This document shows, piece by piece, positions 8,575-16,310 of a stretch of DNA of 36,431 nt. The translations under genes and the position numbers were made by a program. Source of the DNA: CAYOVG01 sp964407285 (GTDB taxonomy: Bacteria > Desulfobacterota > Syntrophobacteria > Syntrophobacterales > Syntrophobacteraceae); NCBI GenBank assembly GCA_964407285.1, contig CAYOVG010000022.1:1-36431 (forward strand), read 5' to 3'. Below the pieces are notes generated by a model. The model was not told the origin of the DNA. It searched no databases and saw nothing but the letters and a program-made list of their open reading frames with translations. Positions within the stretch are counted from its first letter, which is position 1. Each line of letters opens with the position of its first letter.

Positions 8575-8731
8575 AAAACCTGCTATCCTTCTTCTGTATC
8601 GGCTGATTCTCCATCCGAGGGTCGAGCGGACCGGTTTTCGGCCGTCCCCGGGACCGGAATTTTTCGACTTTTTCCTTCGACATAATGGGGAACGGACGGT
8701 AGACGCCCCATCGATGCATGAAGACATACTA

Positions 8732-8761
8732 ATTATAAGGAGGGTGGCCGCGAATAGTAAA
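8732..8761 (-). promoter_or_regulatory. Sigma-70-type promoter for asnS
   Basis: Reading the minus strand, TTTACT (8761-8756) and a perfect TATAAT (8737-8732) are 18 bases apart. Transcription would start near 8725, giving a leader of about 150 bases. No T-box (tRNA-sensing) pattern was recognised in the leader. Confidence 0.5.
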
Positions 8762-9007
8762 TCCCCGCCGGCCGGATCTTTCAGCATTTCACGATCTCAT
8801 GACGACTCGGCGGCGACGGAAAGCGCCGAATCGATCGACTCCAGGGGAGCTTTTGCTCGGGCTTTCTTCTGAATTCGCCCCTTTACGAAATTCGTTTTCA
8901 GAGATAGATTCCATCGGTCCGGCGCGAACGATGCGCAATCGGACGGTTCGAATTCAGGCGTTACAGTGTCGTCACACATAAGAAGCAGTATGCGGAGGAT
9001 GGAAGAG

Positions 9008-9928
9008 ATGATCCGGGTACGCGATCTGTCCAAATCGTTCGGTCCCATAAGAGCGGTGAAAGACCTTTCCTTCGAAATCCACGAGGGAGAGGTCGTGGGG
9101 TTTCTGGGGCCGAACGGGGCGGGGAAGAGCACCACCATCAAGATACTTACAGGATACCTGGCTCCGAGCGCCGGTTCGGCCACGATAGCAGGCATGGATA
9201 CGCGGGGAGACATCACCGGAATCCGCGGGAGGGTAGGGTACATGCCCCAGAACGTTCCGCTGTACGACGACATGGCGGTGCTGGAATACCTCACCTTCAT
9301 CTGTCGGCTCCGGGGCATTCCAGCAAAGGAGAGGATGAACAAGATCAGGATCGTGGCCGGGCGTTGCGGCATAGAACCGGTCGTCTCGCGGTCGATCGGC
9401 ACTCTGTCGAGCGGCTACAAGCAACGCGTGGGACTCGCCCAGGCGTTGATCCACGATCCCGATATTCTCATTCTCGATGAACCCACGTCGGACCTCGACC
9501 CGAACCAGATCGTCGAAATCCGGAATCTCATCAAAGAGATAGGAAAGCAGAAGACCGTCATCCTCAGTTCTCACATTCTTTCCGAGGTCCAGGCTACGTG
9601 CGGCCGCGTCATGATCATTTCCGAAGGAAGCCTCGTGGCCGACGGGTCTCCGGATGAACTGCTCGCCGGAGAACACGCGGCCGACACCGTGCACATCATT
9701 CTTCAAGACGTCGAGGTCCAGGCGGCGGTGGACGCCATCAAGGCGATCGACTCCGTAACGAGCGTCAGGCCGGAAGGCGACGGGCAGTTCGCCGTCGAAG
9801 CGGGGAAGGGCAGGGACATCAGAGCGGACCTTTTCCGGATGGCGGTGGATAACAACTGGGTCTTGCTCGAAATGTGGACCGAACACATGAGCCTTGAAGA
9901 CGTTTTCCTGAAACTTACCATGAATTAA
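9008..9928 (+). CDS. ABC transporter ATP-binding protein, GldA/ABC-2 type
   Basis: This 306-residue nucleotide-binding subunit powers an ABC-2 type exporter. It shows Walker A GPNGAGKST (34-42), the Q-loop region YMPQNVPLYDDM, the signature LSSGYKQR (133-140), Walker B ILILDEPTSDLDP (153-165) and the switch SSHILSEV. The usual SGLDP of the D-loop is SDLDP. After about residue 215 there is a C-terminal extension typical of GldA/YbhF-like ATPases. The frame is open further upstream, but ATG 9008 is chosen because GGAGG lies 9 bases before it and the family begins with MIRVRDLSKSFG. It forms an operon with the permease and the GldG-like gene downstream. Substrate unknown; the GldA/GldG pairing is known from gliding Bacteroidetes but is common in non-gliding bacteria too. 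Confidence 0.9.
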   Translation: MIRVRDLSKSFGPIRAVKDLSFEIHEGEVVGFLGPNGAGKSTTIKILTGYLAPSAGSATIAGMDTRGDITGIRGRVGYMPQNVPLYDDMAVLEYLTFICRLRGIPAKERMNKIRIVAGRCGIEPVVSRSIGTLSSGYKQRVGLAQALIHDPDILILDEPTSDLDPNQIVEIRNLIKEIGKQKTVILSSHILSEVQATCGRVMIISEGSLVADGSPDELLAGEHAADTVHIILQDVEVQAAVDAIKAIDSVTSVRPEGDGQFAVEAGKGRDIRADLFRMAVDNNWVLLEMWTEHMSLEDVFLKLTMN

Positions 9929-9947
9929 GCCGGGGGTGCGGTTCTCC

Positions 9948-10664
9948 ATGAAGCTCAGTAATATCGGCGCCGTCTTCAAGAAGGAATTCCTTTCGTTTTT
10001 CAACTCGCCCGTCGCCTACATCGTGGTCACGGCATTCCTGCTGATTACCGGGTGGCTTTTTTTCCAGCAGCTGTTCCTGGCGGGGCAAACGACGATGCGG
10101 GCCCTGTTCGGGATTATTCCGGGTCTGTTCATCTTCTTCGCCCCCGCAATCACCATGCGCCTCATCGCCGAGGAGCGAAAGACCGGGACTTTTTCGCTGC
10201 TCCTGACGCTCCCGGTGTCCTGCTCGGACATCATTCTCGGCAAATTCCTGGCGGCCTCCGCCCTGCTCGGAACGGCGCTGCTCCTCACGGTCCCGTATGC
10301 GGTGACGGTATCGCAAATCGGGCCTCTGGATTGGGGTCCCGTGGTCGGCGGCTACCTGGGGGCGATCCTGATGGGCGCAGCCTTCACGGCTATCGGGATG
10401 CTGGCCACGAGTTTCACCTCGAACCAGGTCATCGCCTTCATTACGGGCTTCGCCATATGCTTTCTTTTCTCCAATATCGACAAGATCGCCGTCTTCGTTC
10501 CGCACCGGACAGCCGCCATTCTGGAATACCTGTCCATGGACCATCATTTTCAGAACATAGCTCGCGGAGTGGCGGACATGCGCGACATCATCTACTACGT
10601 TTCCGTCATCGCGGCATGCCTGGCCTTTTCAACGTTCGTCATCAGACGTGAAGAATGGCGATAG
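9948..10664 (+). CDS. ABC-2 family transporter permease, GldF-like
   Basis: This protein of about 238 residues has roughly six hydrophobic segments, starting with PVAYIVVTAFLLITGWLFF and ending with IYYVSVIAACLAFSTFVI. The stretch RLIAEERKTGTFSLLLTLPVS is the hallmark of ABC-2 permeases (the EE-R-x-G-T loop between helices 2 and 3). It sits 19 bases after the ATPase gene and 19 bases before the GldG-like gene. Either ATG 9948 or the in-frame GTG 9936 could start it; I prefer ATG 9948, with GGGGGTG about 10 bases upstream. It would form the membrane channel for the ATPase at 9008. Substrate unknown. Confidence 0.88.
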   Translation: MKLSNIGAVFKKEFLSFFNSPVAYIVVTAFLLITGWLFFQQLFLAGQTTMRALFGIIPGLFIFFAPAITMRLIAEERKTGTFSLLLTLPVSCSDIILGKFLAASALLGTALLLTVPYAVTVSQIGPLDWGPVVGGYLGAILMGAAFTAIGMLATSFTSNQVIAFITGFAICFLFSNIDKIAVFVPHRTAAILEYLSMDHHFQNIARGVADMRDIIYYVSVIAACLAFSTFVIRREEWR

Positions 10665-10683
10665 GAAGGAGGGGAGAACGCTC

Positions 10684-12270
10684 ATGCGAAAAGGATTTGC
10701 CGGCAGCGCAGCCACGGGAGTTTTTCTGATCGCCTTCACAGGCATTCTTGTACTGGTGAACGTCGTTGCGGCCCACTTGCCGCCGTTTCGGATCGACCTC
10801 ACCTCGAACCGCCAGTACAGCCTCTCCGATGCGACCAGGAACATCGTCGGGCGATTGGGTGACCGCGTGAAGGTCGAAGCTTTCTTCACCAAGGATCCGC
10901 CCGCGCCGTACAATCACAATGCGGCGTACGTCCGGGACCTGCTGGAGGAGTACTCCGCCTATTCGAAAGGGAATCTCGTTTACGAATTCGTCGATCCGGG
11001 CGCGGATCCATTGAAGAAGCAGGAAGCGGCCGGGAAAAGGGTCACTCCCGTTCAGATCCAGGAATACGGAAGGGACCGGATGGGCATCAAGCAGGCGTTC
11101 ATGGGGATTGCCGTAACGTGTGGGGGCAAAACGGAAACCATACCGGTGGTCCGGCAGACGGATGACCTGGAATACGAACTGACCGGCGCGATCAGGAAAC
11201 TGACGACCGCGGCGCCGAAGACCATAGCCTTTGCGGCCGGACACGGCGAACCCATGCTTCAGGACAGGATGAGAAGGCTGAAGCATGAACTCGAGAAGAA
11301 CCACAAGGTGATCACCCACGACTTCAATACGGCCAAGGGAGCGCCCGACAACGTCTCGACCCTGGTGGTCGCGGGACCGTCGTCCAGGTGGAGCGATGAA
11401 CATCTTTACTACCTCGACCAGTTCATCATGAGGGGCGGAACGGCGGCTTTCTTTCTGACCAACGTTCAGGCGGATATGCAGCGGTTGGCGGAAGCCGGGG
11501 AGGTGGATCACGGACTCTACGATCTGCTGCGCTTCTATGGGATAGCACCCGGAAAGGACCTCATCGTCGACCCGCAGTGCGAACGAATCGCCATGGAAGC
11601 CATACAGGGAGGGGTGCGGACTCGAAATATCGTCGATTATCCCTATTTTCCAAGGATCATGGATGTCGATCGCAAGCACGTTCTCACGAAGGAGATGAAG
11701 GCGCTCACGTTGCGGTTCATGTCGTCGCTCGACGTCATCCGGGACAATCCCGACATTTCGTATGCCGTATTGGCGCGGACGTCGAAGCAGAGCTGGCGGG
11801 AAACGGGAAAATACGCCATCAGTCCGACGGAAGCCAAGACGGCGCCGGCGGATGCAGCCAGGGGGCCGTTCAACGCCGCCGTGGCCGCCGACGGTAAGTT
11901 TCCCGGGTATTTCGCCGCGAGAGCGAAGACGGAGGAACTGCCGTTTATCGAGGACCCGGCGAGGATATTGCCCGAGAGCGTCGCCACGCGAATCCTGGTC
12001 GTGGGCGATTCATCGCTCGTCATGGATACGTACGCGAATGCCGGGAACCTGGTGTTTGCCGTCAACGCGATCGACTGGCTGGCCCAGGAACCGGAGATGA
12101 TCGCCATCAGGAACCGTGGAATGCGGGACAGGCCGATTTCGTCGTTGAGTCCCGGGGTGAAGAACCTGTTGCGCCATGCGAACACTTTTGGGATACCGTT
12201 CGTGTTCGTGCTGTTGGGGTTCGCGTGGATGCAGCGCAGGAAGTCGCGGTTGCGGAATTTCAGGTTTTAG
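10684..12270 (+). CDS. GldG-like ABC transporter auxiliary protein
   Basis: This 528-residue protein has one membrane helix at the N-terminus (about residues 8-30), a large extracytoplasmic body and one helix at the C-terminus (TFGIPFVFVLLGFAWM), followed by a basic tail. The opening FRIDLTSNRQYSLSDATRNIV is the family hallmark of GldG/ABC_transp_aux proteins, and the FAAGHGEP segment with the following region matches the GldG middle domain. The ribosome site AAGGAGG (10666-10672) overlaps the end of the permease region and supports ATG 10684 over an in-frame upstream start. It completes a three-gene transporter operon. The periplasmic domain probably binds a substrate or partner, but which is unknown. 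Confidence 0.87.
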   Translation: MRKGFAGSAATGVFLIAFTGILVLVNVVAAHLPPFRIDLTSNRQYSLSDATRNIVGRLGDRVKVEAFFTKDPPAPYNHNAAYVRDLLEEYSAYSKGNLVYEFVDPGADPLKKQEAAGKRVTPVQIQEYGRDRMGIKQAFMGIAVTCGGKTETIPVVRQTDDLEYELTGAIRKLTTAAPKTIAFAAGHGEPMLQDRMRRLKHELEKNHKVITHDFNTAKGAPDNVSTLVVAGPSSRWSDEHLYYLDQFIMRGGTAAFFLTNVQADMQRLAEAGEVDHGLYDLLRFYGIAPGKDLIVDPQCERIAMEAIQGGVRTRNIVDYPYFPRIMDVDRKHVLTKEMKALTLRFMSSLDVIRDNPDISYAVLARTSKQSWRETGKYAISPTEAKTAPADAARGPFNAAVAADGKFPGYFAARAKTEELPFIEDPARILPESVATRILVVGDSSLVMDTYANAGNLVFAVNAIDWLAQEPEMIAIRNRGMRDRPISSLSPGVKNLLRHANTFGIPFVFVLLGFAWMQRRKSRLRNFRF

Positions 12271-12462
12271 TTTACATAATATATCTTATCAGACATTGTG
12301 CGTAGGGGTTGGAGGGTGCGACCGCCGGACGTGCCGGCCGGAAAACCGGGTACTCCGTTCGACAGCGCGCTCGCGGCCGGGAGCCGATCCCACTCTCCCC
12401 CGGTTCAGAACGCGATCCCACGGCGATGCAGTCCCGAGATCCCAATCGTGGAGGTTCAAACG

Positions 12463-13116
12463 ATGGAAAAACCCGTTGATGTTTACTGGAAGATACGGCT
12501 GGAAGCATTGAAGAAAAGACTGGAGGACAACAACTTCGACGTCTTTGTCGCTTCGGACGGCCTGCATGCCGGACGGATCGTTCTCGACGAGATCATTCCC
12601 AAGGTCGCGCCGAAGACGGTTTCCTGGGGAGGTTCGACAACGTTCACCGGTTCCGGGCTCCACGAACACCTGAAAAGCGCATCGGGGTTCGAAGTCCTGG
12701 ACACCTTCGACAAGAACGCATCAAAGCAGGAAATCCTGGAGCGCCGAAGACGCGCCCTCCTCTGCGATCTCTTCATTACCGGCACGAACGCCCTCACGGA
12801 ATCAGGCCAACTGGTCAACCTGGATATGATCGGCAACCGCGTTGGGGCCATCACTTTCGGGCCCGTGAACGTGGTTATCCTGGCCGGCCGCAACAAGGTC
12901 TTCCCCGACCTCGACACGGCGATGCGCCATATCAAGGAGTACACGGCTCCGATCAACGCCATGAGGCTCGACAAGAAGACGCCTTGCGCCAGTACGTCGC
13001 GCTGCCGGGATTGCAGCAGTCCCGACAGGATTTGCAACTCGTGGACCATCACGGAGAAGTCGTTTCCCAAGGGCCGCATAAAGATCGTTCTCATCAATGA
13101 ATCCCTGGGGATCTGA
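12463..13116 (+). CDS. LUD-domain protein (DUF162, LutC/LutB-related)
   Basis: The 217-residue protein matches the LUD (lactate utilisation) fold: DVFVASDGLHAG...VSWGGSTTFTGSGL at the N-terminal half, then LFITGTNALTESGQLVNLD and RVGAITFGPVNVVILAGRNKV. It ends with a cysteine group PCASTSRCRDCSSPDRICN and ITEKSFPKGRIKIVLI, the pattern of the stand-alone DUF162 subfamily common in anaerobes. LutC-type proteins take part in lactate oxidation, but stand-alone members have no proven activity, and no lutA or lutB neighbours are seen. The four-Cys group may bind a metal or cluster. ATG 12463 has GGAGG 8 bases upstream. It is followed after 27 bases by the YgjP-type peptidase. Confidence 0.85.
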   Translation: MEKPVDVYWKIRLEALKKRLEDNNFDVFVASDGLHAGRIVLDEIIPKVAPKTVSWGGSTTFTGSGLHEHLKSASGFEVLDTFDKNASKQEILERRRRALLCDLFITGTNALTESGQLVNLDMIGNRVGAITFGPVNVVILAGRNKVFPDLDTAMRHIKEYTAPINAMRLDKKTPCASTSRCRDCSSPDRICNSWTITEKSFPKGRIKIVLINESLGI

Positions 13117-13143
13117 TGATAGATAGGGAGGCTTCCGGTACTC

Positions 13144-13884
13144 ATGGAGCAACAAACGCCCGTTCTTTCCTACACCGTTCGGGAAAGCGCCAGGGCCAGA
13201 AAAGTCACATTGAAGATCATCCCCGGACTGGGTCTCGAGGTCGTGATTCCCAAGGGATTCAACCACGGCAGCATTCCGGAGATCATAGCCCGAAAGAGAG
13301 AATGGATCGACGAGACCTTCGCAAGGATGAACCGGGAATATCCACGGCGCGACCTGGCCGCCCTGCCCTCTCTCATTCACCTGACGTCAGTGAACAGGGA
13401 GTATTCCGTCCGCTACGCCGATGTTCGGGGTGAGCGTTTGGAACTGACCTATCACAGGGAGGGGTCGGAACTGGAGTCGGTGGTCGAGCTTCGCGGCGAC
13501 CTTTCCGGCGTGGACAGATGCCACGGATTGCTGCGCCAATGGCTCAAGGCGATGGGACACAGGCATCTCACCCCCTGGATCGGCAAGGTGGCCGCCGACA
13601 TGGGACTCTCCTTCAAGAAGGTTCAGATACGGGGCCAGAAGAGCCGATGGGGCAGTTGTTCGGGAAGAGGCTCGATCAGCCTCAACTGCAAGCTCCTGTT
13701 CCTTCCCCCGGAACTGGTCGCCTACATATTCGTCCACGAACTTTGCCACACGGTCCATATGAACCACTCCGCCGATTTCTGGAAGTTCGTGGCGAAGTTC
13801 CAGCCTTCATACCGGGAACTGGATAAGGCCATGAATTCGTCCGGGAAATACGTTCCGTTCTGGGCGCATGGGGACTACTCTTAA
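13144..13884 (+). CDS. YgjP-type (DUF45, M48-like) zinc metallopeptidase
   Basis: This 246-residue protein has the YgjP/WLM core: RGQKSRWGSCSGRGSISLN, then LPPELVAYIFVHELCHTVHMNHSADFW. The zinc site is HELCH (198-202) with His208 as probable third ligand and Glu199 as the catalytic base. The N-terminal half is a beta-rich domain containing the IIARKREWI helix seen in the family. No signal peptide is present, so it is cytoplasmic. YgjP-like proteins are predicted proteases, related to SprT/Wss1; the substrate is unknown. GGGAGG lies about 13 bases before ATG 13144. It follows the LUD gene closely, so the two may be co-transcribed. Confidence 0.9.
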   Translation: MEQQTPVLSYTVRESARARKVTLKIIPGLGLEVVIPKGFNHGSIPEIIARKREWIDETFARMNREYPRRDLAALPSLIHLTSVNREYSVRYADVRGERLELTYHREGSELESVVELRGDLSGVDRCHGLLRQWLKAMGHRHLTPWIGKVAADMGLSFKKVQIRGQKSRWGSCSGRGSISLNCKLLFLPPELVAYIFVHELCHTVHMNHSADFWKFVAKFQPSYRELDKAMNSSGKYVPFWAHGDYS

Positions 13885-13964
13885 GAGGCATGACGGGTGA
13901 AACCGGGCTCCCCGGCGCGGGCGGGCCGGGTTTGATCGAACGGGGAGAGCGGCGAGGCGTGTGG

Positions 13965-13998
13965 AAAACAAGAAGCCGGAGCGCGAATGCGCTCCGGC
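13965..13998 (-). terminator. Rho-independent terminator of the cold-shock gene
   Basis: A perfect 10-base stem GCCGGAGCGC/GCGCTCCGGC with a 4-base loop spans 13975-13998. On the minus strand it is followed by TTCTTGTTTT (13974-13965). It lies 45 bases after the stop of the cold-shock gene and 90 bases after the convergent peptidase gene, so it may also stop rightward transcription, though no T run exists on that side. Confidence 0.8.
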
Positions 13999-14042
13999 CA
14001 ATGTCTTGTCCCATATCCCGGAGCTCCGGGGTTATCTCAGGA

Positions 14043-14243
14043 CTAGAGCTTTCTTACCTTAGCGGCCTGGGGGCCTTTCTTTCCCTGCTCCTCGACGAAG
14101 CTGACCCTTTCGCCTTCGGCCAACGACTTGAAGCCGTTGCCTTCAATAGCGCTGAAATGGACAAAAACGTCATGTCCACTATCGGTTTCGATAAAGCCAT
14201 AGCCCTTACTGTCATTAAACCACTTAACTCGTCCTTCCGCCAT
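14043..14243 (-). CDS. Cold-shock domain protein (CspA family)
   Basis: This 66-residue single cold-shock domain binds single-stranded RNA and DNA and acts as an RNA chaperone. RNP1 is KGYGFIET and RNP2 is VFVHFSAI, with the usual opening VKWFNDSKGYGFI and ending GKKGPQAAKVRKL. Length is normal for the family. The frame is open to 14384 upstream, but ATG 14243 with AAAGGA 5 bases before it is the family start. A probable promoter at 14388-14415 would give a leader of about 140 bases, in keeping with the long, structured leaders of CspA genes that control translation at low temperature. Confidence 0.95.
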   Translation of the reverse strand: MAEGRVKWFNDSKGYGFIETDSGHDVFVHFSAIEGNGFKSLAEGERVSFVEEQGKKGPQAAKVRKL

Positions 14244-14387
14244 TTTTCCTTTTTTCCTTTTTCTGTATGGTTTTCTATTACTGCTTCCCGGTGCGCAACT
14301 TAGAGCTACCCGAAACCGCACCTTCACGATGGCGAAAGACCGATTTCCCAAATAACCCCGATCGAACCTGTTCAGCATTAACAATGT

Positions 14388-14415
14388 ATACTAACACACA
14401 TTCGCAGGAATTCAA
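14388..14415 (-). promoter_or_regulatory. Possible promoter of the cold-shock gene
   Basis: On the minus strand TTGAAT (14415-14410) and TAGTAT (14393-14388) are 16 bases apart. The leader to ATG 14243 would be about 140 bases. An alternative -10, TATACA (14390-14385), gives a 19-base spacer. Confidence 0.4.
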
Positions 14416-14544
14416 GCATTTTTTGAGTTCCGGGAGACACAATCGCAAAAGTCGAACAGTAAAAACCTCTCTACCCATCCATGTTATCGGAATTGCGAAA
14501 AAAACCTGAAACCGGCCCGGACGGCCGAATTCGCCGGACGGGGT

Positions 14545-14856
14545 TCAGGCGCTGGTCATGGTAAGAACCCTTCCAAGATTCATCCCGTCGGCCAGCAAGG
14601 AATATATCTCCTTCGGGGTGTTTTCGATGACCACGCGGCCTTTGTTCAGAGCAAGTCGCTTGTAGAGGAGGAGTAACACCCCCACGCCGGCGCTCCCGAT
14701 GTATGTGACGTTTCTGAAGTCCAGGACTACTTCCTGCCCGGAATCGGTTTTCAACTGACCGAGATGCGCCTCGAGCCGCCTCGCGCCCACTTCGTCGAGG
14801 TCACCATTTACCGCAATTCGGACACGCCCCCCGTCCGATACCGACTTTAGATCCAT
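14545..14856 (-). CDS. STAS-domain anti-sigma factor antagonist
   Basis: This 103-residue SpoIIAA/RsbV-like protein has the phospho-site helix start VTYIGSAGVGVLLLLYKRL, with Ser55 as the likely residue phosphorylated by a partner kinase. In partner switching the unphosphorylated form binds the anti-sigma kinase and frees its target. The start at 14856 was chosen because AAGGGG lies 8 bases before it; an in-frame ATG at 14880 has no such site. The RsbW-like ATPase ends 142 bases upstream on the same strand, so they form a natural pair. No sigma-factor gene is adjacent, so the target could be a distant sigma factor or another output. Confidence 0.9.
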   Translation of the reverse strand: MDLKSVSDGGRVRIAVNGDLDEVGARRLEAHLGQLKTDSGQEVVLDFRNVTYIGSAGVGVLLLLYKRLALNKGRVVIENTPKEIYSLLADGMNLGRVLTMTSA

Positions 14857-14998
14857 CTTGTGTTCCCCTTTGAAAATCACAAAAGGCTTCGTCCGCCGGC
14901 GACTACCCGAGAGTTCCGTTGAGACTTCGAATCAACACCGCTTCTTCCACTCTATCCGGCCATTGACTTCCATCTTACCGTCCTTCAGGACAGCGGCC

Positions 14999-15439
14999 TC
15001 AGTTTCTTTCGAAAGTCATCACGACACACCTTCCCCTGTCCTCCCAGCGAACCGAACCGGCAAAACGGCGGATCAGCATCACGCCTCTGCCCGACGGGTT
15101 CCATACATTTTCGCCTTCTCTCGGGTCGGGCACTTCGTCTACGTCGAAGCCGTCTCCTTCATCGACGATCGACACCACGAAGCTCTCCGCGTATCCATAT
15201 CGGACCGTGATCGTTTTGCGCGGGTCGCACCTGTTTCCATGCTTCCACGCATTGATGAAGGATTCGCTGAACGCGTACCGGAGCCTGGAAGGATTTTCGT
15301 ATCCCCTGCCCTGCCACTCGGCTTCCCGGAGCACGATGAAGAGGTCTATGTAGTCCTGAACTTCCCGAACGTCGCCCAGGTTCAAAACATCTTCTTCGTA
15401 TTCTTCAAATCCGGTCCAGTATTCCTCCCATCCCGACAT
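14999..15439 (-). CDS. RsbW-like serine kinase / anti-sigma factor ATPase
   Basis: The 146-residue protein is a minimal GHKL ATPase of the RsbW/SpoIIAB type. The N box reads SESFINAWKHGN (59-69, with Asn63), the G1 box VDEGDGFD (92-99) and the G2 box GRGVMLIRRFAG (117-128). There is no sensor or transmembrane part. By family knowledge it would phosphorylate the STAS protein encoded downstream and hold a target protein inactive. An acidic N-terminal helix (EEYEEDV) precedes the fold. Start ATG 15439 has GGGAG about 10 bases upstream. It is divergent from the Tmc locus across an 870-base intergenic region, so shared upstream control is possible. Confidence 0.88.
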   Translation of the reverse strand: MSGWEEYWTGFEEYEEDVLNLGDVREVQDYIDLFIVLREAEWQGRGYENPSRLRYAFSESFINAWKHGNRCDPRKTITVRYGYAESFVVSIVDEGDGFDVDEVPDPREGENVWNPSGRGVMLIRRFAGSVRWEDRGRCVVMTFERN

Positions 15440-15596
15440 GGAGACGACTCCCTTTTTTCTCTTTGTCCTCCGGGCGCGCCGACGGCGAGGCCGGATGCCC
15501 GTATTCCGGCGCCCGGCGGAGATGGTTGTTCTGCGGGGATACTCCCCCTGCCCTCTTCCGCCGGCGTCTCGATGCAGAAGCGAGCATGAGCATATA

Positions 15597-15737
15597 TTGC
15601 ATCATCGTGCAACAGAAAAAGATAATCCGCAACATTTTCCCAATAGGGCAAGTGAAGTGCAACAGGGTGAGATCGCTGATATTATCAACCAAAAGACAGA
15701 AAAACCATCCCCGTCTCGTGTTGCATGTCCTGCAACA
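15597..15737. promoter_or_regulatory. Cluster of TGCAACA half-sites, candidate activator-binding array
   Basis: TGCAACA occurs at 15608-15614, 15658-15664 and 15731-15737, with CGCAACA at 15628-15634. Inverted partners occur at 15597-15601 (TTGCA) and 15719-15725 (TGTTGCA). Starts of the direct copies are 20, 30 and 73 bases apart, close to whole helical turns. The array lies between the divergent RsbW-like gene and the sigma-54-type promoter at 15902. Binding by the activator encoded at 24700 is inference. Confidence 0.5.
15719..15737. promoter_or_regulatory. Perfect dyad TGTTGCA-N5-TGCAACA, candidate sigma-54 activator site
   Basis: Two perfect 7-base arms (15719-15725 and 15731-15737) are separated by TGTCC. 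NtrC-type activators with Fis-like HTH domains typically bind dyads of this size and spacing. The site is centred about 200 bases before the predicted start of transcription at 15928, within the usual range for such enhancers. Confidence 0.55.
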
Positions 15738-15901
15738 TCAATCGCCCGCTCGAGTGGATGTTCATAAAGCTTGCATACCGCGGTGGTGTTTAATCCACTA
15801 CCAGACTATCCGAAAATCCGGTTCCGCGCAAGGGGTTTCAGTCGAGCGTTCCGACATCCGGAGGCTTCGTAAATCAGCGACATTTTAGGTAAAAAAAGAT
15901 G

Positions 15902-15917
15902 TGGTATGTGTATTGCT
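15902..15917 (+). promoter_or_regulatory. Sigma-54 (-24/-12) promoter for the Tmc locus
   Basis: TGGTATGTGTATTGCT matches TGGCAC-R-N4-TTGCW at all but two defined positions. The invariant GG (15903-15904) and GC (15915-15916) have the required 10 bases between them. Transcription would begin near 15928, about 383 bases before the first recognised gene (16311). The locus encodes its own sigma-54 activator at its far end. Confidence 0.68.
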
Positions 15918-16310
15918 TACGATTATGAGTTGAAGCGAAGATCCTGGATCGCCGCCACCTGCCCGCCCGTCGGCCCCGATTCGCCGCAACGGCAGACCAC
16001 TTCCCGGCGGCTTGAAACAAATCGGGTCCGCAATTACCGGCCCGGATGCCGGGACCGCGGCTATGCGATCACAACTATTGAGAAGCTAAGGAGAAATTGT
16101 GGATTGTAAACCCGCTACTTCCCCTCTTGCAGTTCGAAACGCGCGCCCGTGGGCAAGCGCGCTCATGGAATGTCCGGATACGCATATCCCATGCGCGCGT
16201 CCCCGGTCCTCCTGATGTCGAGCCGTCTTCTACCGTGTCCACGTTCAGCCTGCCGGGTGGCAGGTCATGCAATCAGCCCCATAACACGGCTGAACAGCGG
16301 GGTCCTCAAA
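15918..16310 (+). other. Long leader between the sigma-54 promoter and the first Tmc-locus gene
   Basis: About 390 bases carry no convincing gene. A frame at 15906-16109 overlaps the promoter and shows no domain. GC-rich inverted stretches (for example around 16040-16060 and 16140-16200) suggest RNA structure, but I could not assign a riboswitch or small RNA class. Confidence 0.4.

Noticed and set aside
8920..8935. Sigma-54-like CGGCGCGAACGATGCG before the ABC operon
   Set aside because: Spacing is right but four defined positions fail, which is expected by chance in GC-rich DNA.
15906..16109. 67-codon frame right after the sigma-54-type promoter
   Set aside because: Its start codon lies inside the promoter itself and the text shows no domain.
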